A DNA stretch of 36,180 nucleotides, taken from positions 1-36,180 of the forward strand of contig JAIRVF010000157.1 in NCBI GenBank assembly GCA_031254035.1, written 5' to 3'. This stretch comes from Paenibacillus sp. GTDB lineage: Bacteria; Bacillota; Bacilli; Paenibacillales; Paenibacillaceae. Both the position numbers and the translations under genes were made by a program. The notes under the pieces are model-generated. The model worked only from the letters and a program-made list of their open reading frames with translations. It did not search any database and was not told where the DNA came from. Positions 22,834 to 30,803 of this stretch are shown in pieces (position 1 is the stretch's first letter; every line of letters starts with the position of its first letter).

Positions 22834-22953
22834 AGTTGAGACTCCCACGGCTAAAGCCGCAAGCTGATCCCTTCGGTATTATTGGGATTCTTGGGTGCGT
22901 GCATTTGTACTAACTGTAGTTCCCCCAATTTCAGGTGTCTCATCAGCCTGTCC
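22834..22953 (-). mobile_element. IS200/IS605-type right-end remnant (TnpB tail)
   Basis: Read on the minus strand, a C-terminal tail Q-A-D-E-T-P-E-I-G-G-T-T-V-S-T-N-A-R-T-Q-E-S-Q with stop (22950-22879) is followed by a hairpin GCGGCT-TTA-GCCGTGG and the end GGGAGTCTCAAC. That is the usual layout of a tnpB 3' end overlapping the element's right end. A TAA at 22956-22954 closes the frame upstream, so TnpB itself is missing. Recognition is by pattern memory. Confidence 0.5.
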
Positions 22954-23091
22954 TTAGACTGTGCATATAGCATCTTAAGCTGCCAGACTGTTACCATCTG
23001 CCACAGGTTGATTCATGATATTGATCGCTCCAACCCGGTGATAGTTGATGAGAGATACCGTTGTAGCTGTGCGTCTATATCCTTGTCCCAT
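22834..23091 (-). ncRNA. Candidate orphan omega RNA
   Basis: A promoter at 23126-23098 on the minus strand would start transcription near 23091. The transcript would run 250-260 nt to the IS605-type right end at 22834, the length range of TnpB guide RNAs, then continue into flanking DNA that would act as guide. No tnpB gene is present. This is an inference from layout; the sequence may equally be dead. Confidence 0.3.
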
Positions 23092-23097
23092 ACAATT

Positions 23098-23126
23098 ATT
23101 GTATCAATTTAGCCATATGACAACAA
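23098..23126 (-). promoter_or_regulatory. Minus-strand promoter upstream of the IS605 relic
   Basis: On the minus strand, TTGTTG (23126-23121), a 17-nt spacer and TACAAT (23103-23098). The -10 is part of a palindrome ATACAAT-T-ATTGTAT (23090-23104). No protein-coding gene follows it for 400 bp. Confidence 0.5.
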
Positions 23127-23259
23127 CGATTGAACGAGAAGAAAAGCACATGTACTATGTGTTTGCCCTGCCTACCCGTATAATCCAGATTGGCTGCAGC
23201 AGTGCCGCGAGGTAGTGAATGCCGAAATCAAGCAGGCGTTAACCACCGGAGTCGAATAA
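23117..23259 (+). pseudogene. Frameshifted small gene, family not recognised
   Basis: An ATG at 23117 reads M-T-T-T-I-E-R-E-E-K-H-M-Y-Y-V-F-A. A shift into the next frame near 23167 then continues A-Y-P-Y-N-P-D-W-L-Q-Q-C-R-E-V-V-N-A-E-I to a TAA at 23257. Both halves look protein-like and neither is complete. There is no clear ribosome site. I do not recognise it. Confidence 0.3.
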
Positions 23260-23315
23260 TAAAGTGCGTACATGAGCTTCAGTGGGGCGTAAGCCTTGGC
23301 AGAATCAGTGCTCAG

Positions 23316-23352
23316 AACGGGCTGTATCCAAGCGATACAGCCCGTTTGTTAT
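23316..23352 (+). terminator. Strong terminator in the RR-lipoprotein gap
   Basis: AACGGGCTGTATC (23316-23328) and GATACAGCCCGTT (23334-23346) make a 13-bp stem with a 5-nt loop, then TGTT. It has no intact gene in front of it and is probably left over from the decayed gene at 23117-23259. The rest of 22685-23523 contains no other gene I can support. Confidence 0.75.
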
Positions 23353-23523
23353 GCCACGCATGGCGATTAACTAGGCGATGAACGTCCGTTTGAGAGCTGG
23401 TAGTGGCCAACCACTAGACAAGAGCAAGGGTGTCCACCGCGAGGTGGAATCTGAAGGAAGCTGGCCAAGTAGGCATTGAGTGAATTCTATAATATGGATG
23501 GTTCTTTCCTATATTTAGAACGG

Positions 23524-23551
23524 TTGAATGATTATCGGATCCCTTTACAAT
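23524..23551 (+). promoter_or_regulatory. Candidate promoter of the sugar ABC operon
   Basis: TTGAAT (23524-23529), a 16-nt spacer and TACAAT (23546-23551) lie about 90 nt before the lipoprotein start. AraC-type activators normally bind just upstream of such promoters; I cannot identify the site. Confidence 0.55.
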
Positions 23552-23641
23552 AAACAGTAGCGATAGACGAATGAGTCGATGATTGAGTCATCATTATTTT
23601 GAAATCGCTTACCAAAACAATCGAAAGGGGAAGCAGGGGAA

Positions 23642-25279
23642 ATGAAGAAAGCTGTAGCAGTGCTTATATCCCTCGGGATGGCGATCGGATTACTGTCTGG
23701 ATGCGGAGGCTCGAAGGACGCAGGGGAATCATCTTCAGCTTCAGGCAAGGTGACGACGTTCACGATTAACTCGACGACGCCTAACGCGACATTCAATACG
23801 CCCACCGGCAAAGTACTCACGGAGAAGACCGGGTTGAAGTTCGACTATATGACCGTTATCGGCGGCTCGGACGAGGCGAGGCAAAAATATGAGGTATGGC
23901 TCGCTTCCGGTGATTTCCCAGATGTCTTGGCAATCGATCCGAGCATGACGGCGAAATACCGTGATGCTGGCGCGATTATTCCACTTGAGGATTTGATCGG
24001 TCAATACGGGCCGAACATTAAGAAGAAATTCGGCAAATTCTATGAACTACTACGTGACCCAGATGGTCACATCTATTCTATTTTCGCTCCGAACCTGAGC
24101 GAGAAGGTGCCAAACGCGCAAGCCAGCTTCGTTGTTCAATACGAGGTGTTGAAGGAAGCCGGATATCCTGAGATCAAGACGTTCGATCAGCTACACGATA
24201 TTCTGAAGGACTATGTGAAGAAGCATCCGAAGTTGGATGGACAAGATGTTATTCCGTTCTCCTCTCCGGACCCAGCCAGAACGTATATGAATGCCCCGAT
24301 TGCGGCAGCTGGCCAGCCGGACCATGGCGAATTCATCATCGACAAGGATCAGAATGTGCATCTAGCAGTCACAGACCCGCTCACGAAGGACTTTTATAAA
24401 TTTTTAAACACCTTAAATAATGAAGGCATGTTAGATAAAGAACTGTTCAGCTTGACATGGGAGAGCTTCTCGGCCAAAGCAGCGCAAGGCCGTATTTTAG
24501 CAGGGTTCGTTCCCCAATGGATTATGGGCGGCATTGAGAATTCGCTCACTGCGGCGGGCAAGTTCGACCAATTATACGCGAAGTTCCCAATCCATATCAA
24601 CGATAGCATTGAAGATCATACCAATACGATTACACCAACGAACTCTACGAACAATTGGTGCATTACGAATAAAGTGAAAAATCCAGAGAAAATTATTCAA
24701 TTTATTGATTATCTATTTACGGATGAAGGTCAAGAGTTAACTGCATGGGGCATTGAGGGCAAACATTTCGAGAAAAAAGACGGTAAACGCACCGTAATGG
24801 AGGCGTTTGCAAAAGAACGTGCAGAGAATCCGACCGTGGATGCACAGGAGGGTTATGGTTCCTACTCGTGGTTCACGTTCGGTAACGGCTCAAAGCTGGA
24901 GGAGGGGGATTGGGCTACACCGACGAATCCGGACACCGTCGAAGCCTCTTATGCGCCTAAGACCAAAGAGGTACTGGCGAAGTACGGCAAGCAAGTTTGG
25001 GCGGATTTCTTACCTGCACCAGAATATATTCCGACTTTTACCTGGCAGTTGAATGCGCCAAGCGAGTACAAAGGCATCTGGAATAAGCTTGAGCAAGTGA
25101 TCTACCGCGGTGCAGCGCGAGTCATTCTCGCGGAGAACGACAGCCAGTTTGAATCGGAATGGAACGATCTTCAGCAGCAACTTGAAAAGTCTGGGCAGAA
25201 GAAGGCTGAAGAGCTCTGGACGAAAACATGGAAGAGCTATCTCGAGACATATAACAAGGCAGTTCAATCGCAGGAATAG
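23642..25279 (+). CDS. Sugar ABC transporter substrate-binding lipoprotein (LipO-like)
   Basis: Extracellular solute-binding protein of family 1, 545 aa. The signal peptide ends in the lipobox L-S-G-C with the modified cysteine at C21, followed by a Ser/Gly-rich linker, so the mature protein is anchored to the outer face of the membrane. The long form, G-D-F-P-D-V-L near residue 97 and T-D-E-G-Q-E-L-T-A-W-G-I-E-G near 360 are typical of Paenibacillus LipO/YtcQ-type proteins for oligosaccharides. AAAGGGG-type ribosome site. Followed by two permeases; no ATPase gene is present, which is usual because MsmX-type ATPases are shared. The ligand cannot be told. Confidence 0.93.
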   Translation: MKKAVAVLISLGMAIGLLSGCGGSKDAGESSSASGKVTTFTINSTTPNATFNTPTGKVLTEKTGLKFDYMTVIGGSDEARQKYEVWLASGDFPDVLAIDPSMTAKYRDAGAIIPLEDLIGQYGPNIKKKFGKFYELLRDPDGHIYSIFAPNLSEKVPNAQASFVVQYEVLKEAGYPEIKTFDQLHDILKDYVKKHPKLDGQDVIPFSSPDPARTYMNAPIAAAGQPDHGEFIIDKDQNVHLAVTDPLTKDFYKFLNTLNNEGMLDKELFSLTWESFSAKAAQGRILAGFVPQWIMGGIENSLTAAGKFDQLYAKFPIHINDSIEDHTNTITPTNSTNNWCITNKVKNPEKIIQFIDYLFTDEGQELTAWGIEGKHFEKKDGKRTVMEAFAKERAENPTVDAQEGYGSYSWFTFGNGSKLEEGDWATPTNPDTVEASYAPKTKEVLAKYGKQVWADFLPAPEYIPTFTWQLNAPSEYKGIWNKLEQVIYRGAARVILAENDSQFESEWNDLQQQLEKSGQKKAEELWTKTWKSYLETYNKAVQSQE

Positions 25280-25288
25280 GGAGAAAAT

Positions 25289-25348
25289 AGAATCTGCCTG
25301 ATTGAAGCATCGGTTCAAAGACCAGAAGTGCTGTATCAGGCAGATTCT
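25289..25348 (+). other. Hairpin between lipoprotein and permease genes
   Basis: AGAATCTGCCTGAT (25289-25302) and ATCAGGCAGATTCT (25335-25348) are perfect 14-bp arms with a 32-nt loop; only TGTTC follows. Such stems behind binding-protein genes block 3' decay or terminate partially, giving more binding protein than permease. That role is inferred. Confidence 0.75.
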
Positions 25349-25389
25349 TGTTCACGAGAGACATAAAATTCAATAAGGGAGGGCTTTGG

Positions 25390-26355
25390 ATGCCGCAGAC
25401 CGTACAAATTTCGCCTCATCCTGTGAATAAGACACAGACACAGGGCAAATCTTGGATTCGGCGGTTAGGTGACCAATATCAGCTCGTATTGCTGTCGATT
25501 CCGTTCGTCCTGCTCGTCATTCTGTTCAACTATGTTCCGCTCTGGGGATGGCTTGCCGCATTTCAAGACTATAAGCCTTACAAAGGGGTGACGGGTAGCG
25601 AATTCGTTGGGCTTGCAAATTTCAAGGCACTGTTCGAAGATCCACATTTCCTTATCGTGCTCCGCAATACGCTAGTCATGAGCGGGATGAGCATCGTTAC
25701 GAGCTTCGTGGGGGCGATTTCCCTCGCTTTATTACTCAATGAAGTTCAAGCCATCTGGTTCAAACGGGTCGTGCAGACAGTCACCTATATTCCCCATTTC
25801 GTCTCGATGGTTGTCATCGCGAATATTGTGCTCCTCTTCTTGTCGCCAGACGGCGGATTCATTAACAGCCTGCTAATGAATCTGGGGTGGATCGATAAGC
25901 CGATTTATTTCATGGGCAAGGGGGAATGGTTCTGGATTATCAATACGTTGACGGGCCTCTGGAAAGAGCTAGGGTGGAGTACGATCATCTATCTGGCAGT
26001 CCTTTCGGGCATTAATTCCGAGCTGTATGAAGCAGCAGCGGTGGACGGTGCAGGTCGATTCCGTAAAATGCTTCATATCTCGCTCCCGGGGCTCATGCCG
26101 ACAGCGACACTGCTACTCATCATGTCGGTTGGTTCGTTGATCAATACCGGTTATGAATCGCAAATGCTTCTTGGCAACCCATTGGTCATCGATTATTCCG
26201 AAGTGCTGGACCTATATGCCTTATCGGTCTCGTTCGGAAGCGGGGATTATTCAGTTGGGGTTGCGCTCAGTATGTTCAAATGCTTAGTCAGTGTCATACT
26301 TGTCGTCACGGTGAACCATATCGCGCGCAAACTGAGCGATACGAGACTGTTCTAG
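25390..26355 (+). CDS. Sugar ABC transporter permease (LplB-like)
   Basis: Inner-membrane permease, 321 aa, with six hydrophobic segments after a polar N-terminus and the cytoplasmic EAA loop E-A-A-A-V-D-G-A-G-R-F-R-K-M-L-H-I-S-L-P that contacts the ATPase. The ATG at 25390 follows GGGAGGG by 7 nt; the reading from 25348 would start inside the preceding hairpin. It forms a heterodimer with the next gene product, 13 bp downstream. Confidence 0.93.
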   Translation: MPQTVQISPHPVNKTQTQGKSWIRRLGDQYQLVLLSIPFVLLVILFNYVPLWGWLAAFQDYKPYKGVTGSEFVGLANFKALFEDPHFLIVLRNTLVMSGMSIVTSFVGAISLALLLNEVQAIWFKRVVQTVTYIPHFVSMVVIANIVLLFLSPDGGFINSLLMNLGWIDKPIYFMGKGEWFWIINTLTGLWKELGWSTIIYLAVLSGINSELYEAAAVDGAGRFRKMLHISLPGLMPTATLLLIMSVGSLINTGYESQMLLGNPLVIDYSEVLDLYALSVSFGSGDYSVGVALSMFKCLVSVILVVTVNHIARKLSDTRLF

Positions 26356-26368
26356 GAGGGAGTACGTA

Positions 26369-27259
26369 ATGAATCCAAGACGAAGTGTATCAGATATTAC
26401 CTTTCAAGTGCTAAACTATGTATTCCTGTTCCTTCTAGGATTTGCGACGTTGTATCCGTTTTGGAACCTGCTTGCGATCTCGTTCAACGATTCGCTGGAC
26501 ACGTTGCGAGGACAAGTTTACTTTTGGCCGAATAAATTTACTCTAAACAATTACAATATTATTTTTCAGAATGAATCGTTACTCGGTGCCGCATTCCGCT
26601 CCATTGCCCGCACGGTAATCGGAACGGCGCTGTCTGTTGGGTGTACGACAATGCTGGCATATACGCTATCGCGGCGGGAATATCTGCTGCGCAAGCCGAT
26701 CAATTTGATTCTGGTCGTGAGTATGTATGTGAACGGTGGTCTGATTCCGGTCTATATGCTGATCAAAGGTCTGAACATGACGAACACGTTCGCAGTCTAT
26801 ATTATTCCTGGGCTGATCGGCGTGTTTAACGTCATTATTATGCGATCTTATTTCGACCAACTGCCGGAGGCGATCGTGGAGTCGGCAAGAATCGATGGAG
26901 CGAGCGATATCGGCGTGCTGTTCCGCATTGTTATTCCGTGCAGTCTGCCGGTGCTTGCGACGGTTACGTTATTCATAGCGGTGGGCCACTGGAATTCCTG
27001 GTTTGATAATTACCTCTACAACAGCAAGGACAACTTAAGCTTGCTGCAATACGAATTAATGAAAATTATGACAAAGTCTACGACCGAAGTGATGAGCAAT
27101 GCACAGGCCACACTCAACCATGAGGTACTGCGCCAGACTACGCCGTATTCGATACGTGCGACGATGACGATCATTGTGACAGTCCCGATTTTATTCGTCT
27201 ATCCGTTCTTGCAGAAATATTTCATTCAAGGGATTACGGTAGGTGCGGTCAAAGAATAA
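26369..27259 (+). CDS. Sugar ABC transporter permease (LplC/YtcP-like)
   Basis: 296 aa, six membrane segments, EAA-type loop E-S-A-R-I-D-G-A-S-D-I-G-V-L-F-R-I-V-I-P and the characteristic N-terminus F-L-F-L-L-G-F-A-T-L-Y-P-F-W-N-L-L-A-I-S-F-N. It ends K-Y-F-I-Q-G-I-T-V-G-A-V-K-E, the usual end of this subfamily. AGGAGGG precedes the ATG. It partners the LplB-like permease and is closed by a terminator before the kinase gene. Confidence 0.93.
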   Translation: MNPRRSVSDITFQVLNYVFLFLLGFATLYPFWNLLAISFNDSLDTLRGQVYFWPNKFTLNNYNIIFQNESLLGAAFRSIARTVIGTALSVGCTTMLAYTLSRREYLLRKPINLILVVSMYVNGGLIPVYMLIKGLNMTNTFAVYIIPGLIGVFNVIIMRSYFDQLPEAIVESARIDGASDIGVLFRIVIPCSLPVLATVTLFIAVGHWNSWFDNYLYNSKDNLSLLQYELMKIMTKSTTEVMSNAQATLNHEVLRQTTPYSIRATMTIIVTVPILFVYPFLQKYFIQGITVGAVKE

Positions 27260-27274
27260 TAGAGCAGATAATAG

Positions 27275-27317
27275 CCCCTGGTGTAGGCGCATTCAGCGCG
27301 CCCGCAGGGGATTTTCT
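27275..27317 (+). terminator. Terminator after the permease pair
   Basis: CCCCTG (27275-27280) pairs with CAGGGG (27305-27310) around an inner GGCGC/GCGCC stem, followed by ATTTTC. The short T-run may permit read-through to the kinase gene. Confidence 0.7.
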
Positions 27318-27423
27318 GCGAAAAATGTTATAACTATCCGTCAATATCATGGGTAAGATAGGGACAGACACATGATACGTAGTGGATTCAGGAGCTCCCA
27401 TCGCTAAGAAGGAAGGTGAGGAT

Positions 27424-29205
27424 ATGCGGATACGAACGAAATTGGTCCTGGTGAATGCGCTGATCGCGACACTCTTGCTTGGCTCCTTAACCTATGGATT
27501 AAGCACCTATACGAGCCGAATTCTCTATAATAAAACCGTGCAGGACATGCATTTCTCAGTCTCGCAGCTGGCGCAGAACGTGGACAATATGCTGCTGTCT
27601 TATGAGCAGCTCGTCGATTCGCTATATTCCAACGTAGAGCTTCAGCATCGCCTCTTCCTTCATTACCCGTCGCAGATGGTGGCGCAGGATACTTACAACA
27701 ATTATTTCGTGCCCTTCACGAGATGGGTGAAGGCTAATCATAATCTCATCCGGTTAACAGTCTACACAGACAATCCGACCTTCCAGTTCGCGGATGTAAA
27801 ACTGATCGATTCGGAGATTGTAAAGAGCGAATGGTATGAGCGCAGCCTGAAGAGCGACATGAATATTTATCGCGAGTGGACTTATAACGGTTATGACACG
27901 TTCTTCAAGCTGAAGACGTTCCGGCTGATCAATCGTATTAAGGTGGAATCGAATCATAATCTGTTCGTCGCCATCGATCTGAGCGAGAAGGAATTATATA
28001 AACTAACGAATTGGGAGGATCAAAACAAACGGTTCATGATGGTGCTGCCGAACGGGCAGATTGCCGTGGACAACTTCGATCAGGATTATCGCATTCGAAC
28101 GCTCTTGGATGAGCCTGAGCTGGGGCGGGCGCTGAAGCGTCAGGGAGACAGCTTCGAATATGTGGATCCGACCAGCGGTAACCGGTATTGGCTATCACAG
28201 CAGATGCTGGAGTCCCGTAGTAGCGTCAATGGGATGCGGATTCTTGTTATGACACCGTTAGAAGAGTTATCCGCGAATGTGCACGAGATAGAACGGATTG
28301 CGGTGGCGTTATGCGCCATTGCAATTGGGTTGTCTGTGCTTCTTATCTATTCAAGTACGTCGAGGCTGACCAAGGGGCTGATAACGCTCGCAAGGCACAT
28401 GCAGAAGGTTGACGACGGAAGGTTGACAGAACGCATGGCAGATACCGGACGACGGGACGAGATTAGCGTTTTGGGCACGAAGTTCAATAACATGATGGGG
28501 CGTATCGAGAGTCTCATTTCGGACGTCTACGTGGCAGAGCTGAACCAGAAGGAACAGGAGCTGTTGCGCAAAGAAGCGGAGATGTACGCTCTACAGACGC
28601 AGGTGAACCCACATTACCTATTCAATACATTGAATGCGATTCGTGGCAATCTCCTCGAGCGGGGGGATCGCGACAATGCGCGGATTGTGATGCTCCTCGC
28701 GGATTCGTTCCGTAATGTGCTGCGCCAGGAGCGGCAACTCATTCCGCTCAAAGAGGAGCGGAGCATTGTGAAGACTTATCTCGAGATTCAGAAGTTCCGT
28801 TACGTGGAGCGGATGCAGTATGGGATTGAGATATCGGAGGCGCTAGAGGGCGTACTGATCCCGAGACTCGCACTTCAGACGATCGTGGAGAATGCCGTCA
28901 TTCATGCGGTGGACCGCAGCAAGACACCGATCCGCATTTTGATAAAGGCATGGGAGGAGGACGATGAGACGTATGTTTTGTCGGTCACTGATAACGGTCC
29001 GGGCATGACAGCTGATCGGCTGAATGAAGTACGGCACCAAATGTACGAGCAGTCTAATGGCGAGGGGGTGCATCTTGGTATTCGGAATACCCATCAACGG
29101 CTGCTCTCACTCTATGGCGAAGGGTACGGCGTCGTCGTGGAGAGCGAGCCCGGCGTTCAGACGGTCATCACGATTCGTCTGCGAAAATTTCCCGTTCAGC
29201 AATAG
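27424..29205 (+). CDS. YesM-type sensor histidine kinase
   Basis: 593 aa. Membrane segment 1 (about 7-24), a large extracellular sensor region, membrane segment 2 (about 292-312, A-V-A-L-C-A-I-A-I-G-L-S-V-L-L-I-Y), a HAMP region, then the His_kinase domain with phospho-acceptor H397 in Q-V-N-P-H-Y-L-F-N-T-L-N. The ATPase has the N-box E-N-A-V-I-H-A-V and G-box D-N-G-P-G-M. The ATG at 27424 is preceded by AAGGTGAGG; 14 more in-frame codons upstream lack a ribosome site. Probable partner of the AraC-type response regulator at 21107-22684, an unusual separation. Confidence 0.93.
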   Translation: MRIRTKLVLVNALIATLLLGSLTYGLSTYTSRILYNKTVQDMHFSVSQLAQNVDNMLLSYEQLVDSLYSNVELQHRLFLHYPSQMVAQDTYNNYFVPFTRWVKANHNLIRLTVYTDNPTFQFADVKLIDSEIVKSEWYERSLKSDMNIYREWTYNGYDTFFKLKTFRLINRIKVESNHNLFVAIDLSEKELYKLTNWEDQNKRFMMVLPNGQIAVDNFDQDYRIRTLLDEPELGRALKRQGDSFEYVDPTSGNRYWLSQQMLESRSSVNGMRILVMTPLEELSANVHEIERIAVALCAIAIGLSVLLIYSSTSRLTKGLITLARHMQKVDDGRLTERMADTGRRDEISVLGTKFNNMMGRIESLISDVYVAELNQKEQELLRKEAEMYALQTQVNPHYLFNTLNAIRGNLLERGDRDNARIVMLLADSFRNVLRQERQLIPLKEERSIVKTYLEIQKFRYVERMQYGIEISEALEGVLIPRLALQTIVENAVIHAVDRSKTPIRILIKAWEEDDETYVLSVTDNGPGMTADRLNEVRHQMYEQSNGEGVHLGIRNTHQRLLSLYGEGYGVVVESEPGVQTVITIRLRKFPVQQ

Positions 29206-29207
29206 AC

Positions 29208-29372
29208 CCTGCGATTTACAGGCTTGATCGAATCCAAAATCATGAGATTTTTAATGAACATTTCTATATTCCCGATCAACAAAGATTCCAGGAGGGGGAG
29301 TTTCGCAAGCAAGTTCAGTTTATGCAGGCGGGTAAGTTAATTAATGTTAAGTTTCGTTTCTATCGAAAGTAA
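29208..29372 (+). pseudogene. C-terminal remnant of a WYL-domain regulator
   Basis: An open frame with no start begins right after the kinase stop and reads 54 residues: Y-R-L-D-R-I-Q...E-H-F-Y-I-P, then F-Q-E-G-E-F-R-K-Q-V-Q-F-M, ending V-K-F-R-F-Y-R-K. The Y/F-R-L-D-R-I and F-R-K-x-V-Q-F-M blocks are typical of the C-terminal part of WYL-domain transcription factors. The HTH and most of the WYL domain are missing. Confidence 0.5.
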
Positions 29373-29407
29373 AGTCTCGAGAGCGTAAAATATCAGTATA
29401 ATTGGAA

Positions 29408-29450
29408 GCCCTCCGAAGTAGACATTTCGTCTGACGGAGGGCATTGTTAT
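29408..29450 (+). terminator. Terminator after the WYL remnant
   Basis: GCCCTCCG (29408-29415) pairs with CGGAGGGC (29435-29442), with inner GAC/GTC, followed by ATTGTT. It may close the kinase transcript. Between here and 29576 I see nothing beyond A/T-rich DNA that probably carries the regulator's promoter. Confidence 0.65.
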
Positions 29451-29576
29451 GTGTGTTGGTTTTTTTATGGGGAATGAAGACTATGGATTGTGGGACTTTC
29501 ATGGCGCTCAATCTTATAATCAGTGTTTGACTTGTTTTTTTTCTAAACCAGTGTTATTGTATGTGTAAGAATAAAA

Positions 29577-29590
29577 TCTAAACGTTTACA
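29577..29590. promoter_or_regulatory. Distal operator of the LacI-type regulator
   Basis: TCTAAACGTTTACA with the palindromic core TAAACGTTTA (29579-29588) and a central CG, the hallmark of LacI-family operators. An identical 14-mer occurs 84 bp downstream. Confidence 0.75.
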
Positions 29591-29660
29591 TTTATTATTT
29601 TTGGTTTTTATTGGATTATGATGATTATATCAATGGATTATTTATTTTTTTAATGAAAAA

Positions 29661-29674
29661 TCTAAACGTTTACA
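29661..29674. promoter_or_regulatory. Proximal operator of the LacI-type regulator
   Basis: A second exact TCTAAACGTTTACA (core 29663-29672), 4 bp before the GGGAGG ribosome site of the regulator. It lies 84 bp (eight helical turns) from the first copy, so a tetrameric or paired dimeric repressor could loop the DNA and shut its own gene. Confidence 0.78.
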
Positions 29675-29690
29675 TTTTGGGAGGTTATGA

Positions 29691-30713
29691 ATGGAGTCTA
29701 AACCCAATATCCAAGATGTAGCAAGACATGCAAATGTGTCTATTGCGACTGTCTCTAGGGTAATCAATAATCAAGGCGGTGTCCGTAAAGCAACAGAGGA
29801 GAAGATTCTGAAGGCGATTGATGAACTGGGCTATATCCGCAGTGCAGCAGCTAGAATAATGAAGCGGAAAGAAACCAATACAATCGGTGTCATTGTCCCT
29901 GACATTAAAAACCCATTCTTTCCTCTCGTCATGGCCGGAATTGAAGAAAAGGCCAGAGAGAAAGGTTATTTCACGATCTTGAGCAGTACAAGCGAATCAC
30001 CTATTGTGGAAGAAAAAATCGTGAAGAATTTTATTGAGCGTGGAGTCGATGGAGTCATTATAACAACCGCTAATGAAAATGGAGAACACCTTAAACTGCT
30101 TCAGGAGCAAAATATTCCAATTGTAGCGGTTGATCGCAGTATCAAAAGTTTTGATGTGGATACTGTCCTTGTAGACAACGTAAAAGGATCGTATCAGGCA
30201 GTTCAACATTTAATTTTACAAGGTCATAAGGAAATTGGCATCATTTGCGGACCTGAGAATACAACTCCAGGGCTTGAAAGATTCCTAGGCTATAAGAAGG
30301 CATTGGAAGATTATAATATACCTTTTGATGAGAATTATGTGGTGATGGGAGATTTCGGAGAGCGTAGCGGCTATCAGGCAACAAAGGTCCTTTTTGAACT
30401 TGATGATAAGCCGACAGCTATTTTCTCTTCGAATAACTTGATGACGATCGGCTGTATGAAGGCTCTCGAAGACTTGAAATGGAAGCTTGGCAGCGAAGTG
30501 TCATTCATTGGCTTTGATGATGTTGATATCGCGACATTTTTAAATCCGAAACTTAGTGTTGTTGCAAGGCCGATGAATGCGATAGGAGAAATTGCATTTC
30601 AATTGTTATATGAACGAATTAGCTTTAAAGAGTCTATTCCAAAAAGGGAATATTTATTGGCTCCTGAGCTGAAAATTAGGCAGTCCTGCCAGTTAGTGAA
30701 GACCGCGTTTTAA
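29691..30713 (+). CDS. LacI-family transcriptional regulator (deoxyribose locus)
   Basis: 340 aa. The N-terminal LacI HTH reads I-Q-D-V-A-R-H-A-N-V-S-I-A-T-V-S-R-V-I-N (about 6-26) with the hinge helix near 50-57 (A-A-A-R-I-M-K). A periplasmic-binding-like effector domain follows, with T-I-G-V-I-V-P-D-I-K-N-P-F-F and I-G-F-D-D-V-D. The ATG at 29691 has GGGAGG 6 nt upstream; the ATG at 29687 stops after four codons. It heads deoC and the deoxyribose genes and is flanked by two operators identical to each other, so it is likely self-regulating and controls the cluster in place of the DeoQ-type repressor known from Salmonella. Effector unknown. Confidence 0.9.
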   Translation: MESKPNIQDVARHANVSIATVSRVINNQGGVRKATEEKILKAIDELGYIRSAAARIMKRKETNTIGVIVPDIKNPFFPLVMAGIEEKAREKGYFTILSSTSESPIVEEKIVKNFIERGVDGVIITTANENGEHLKLLQEQNIPIVAVDRSIKSFDVDTVLVDNVKGSYQAVQHLILQGHKEIGIICGPENTTPGLERFLGYKKALEDYNIPFDENYVVMGDFGERSGYQATKVLFELDDKPTAIFSSNNLMTIGCMKALEDLKWKLGSEVSFIGFDDVDIATFLNPKLSVVARPMNAIGEIAFQLLYERISFKESIPKREYLLAPELKIRQSCQLVKTAF

Positions 30714-30756
30714 ATTTTTGTTTGAAGGTATGCTTTCAATCAACTGAAGATGGGTT

Positions 30757-30790
30757 CACCAGTAATCAAAATGATTTGATTAGTCTGGTG
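30757..30790 (+). terminator. Hairpin between regulator and deoC
   Basis: CACCAGTAATCAAA pairs with TTTGATTA-GT-CTGGTG (a 2-nt bulge) around ATGA, then TTCTTG. A strong stem with a poor T-run, probably a partial terminator separating the regulator from deoC. Confidence 0.6.
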
Positions 30791-30803
30791 TTCTTGCTCC
30801 AAT

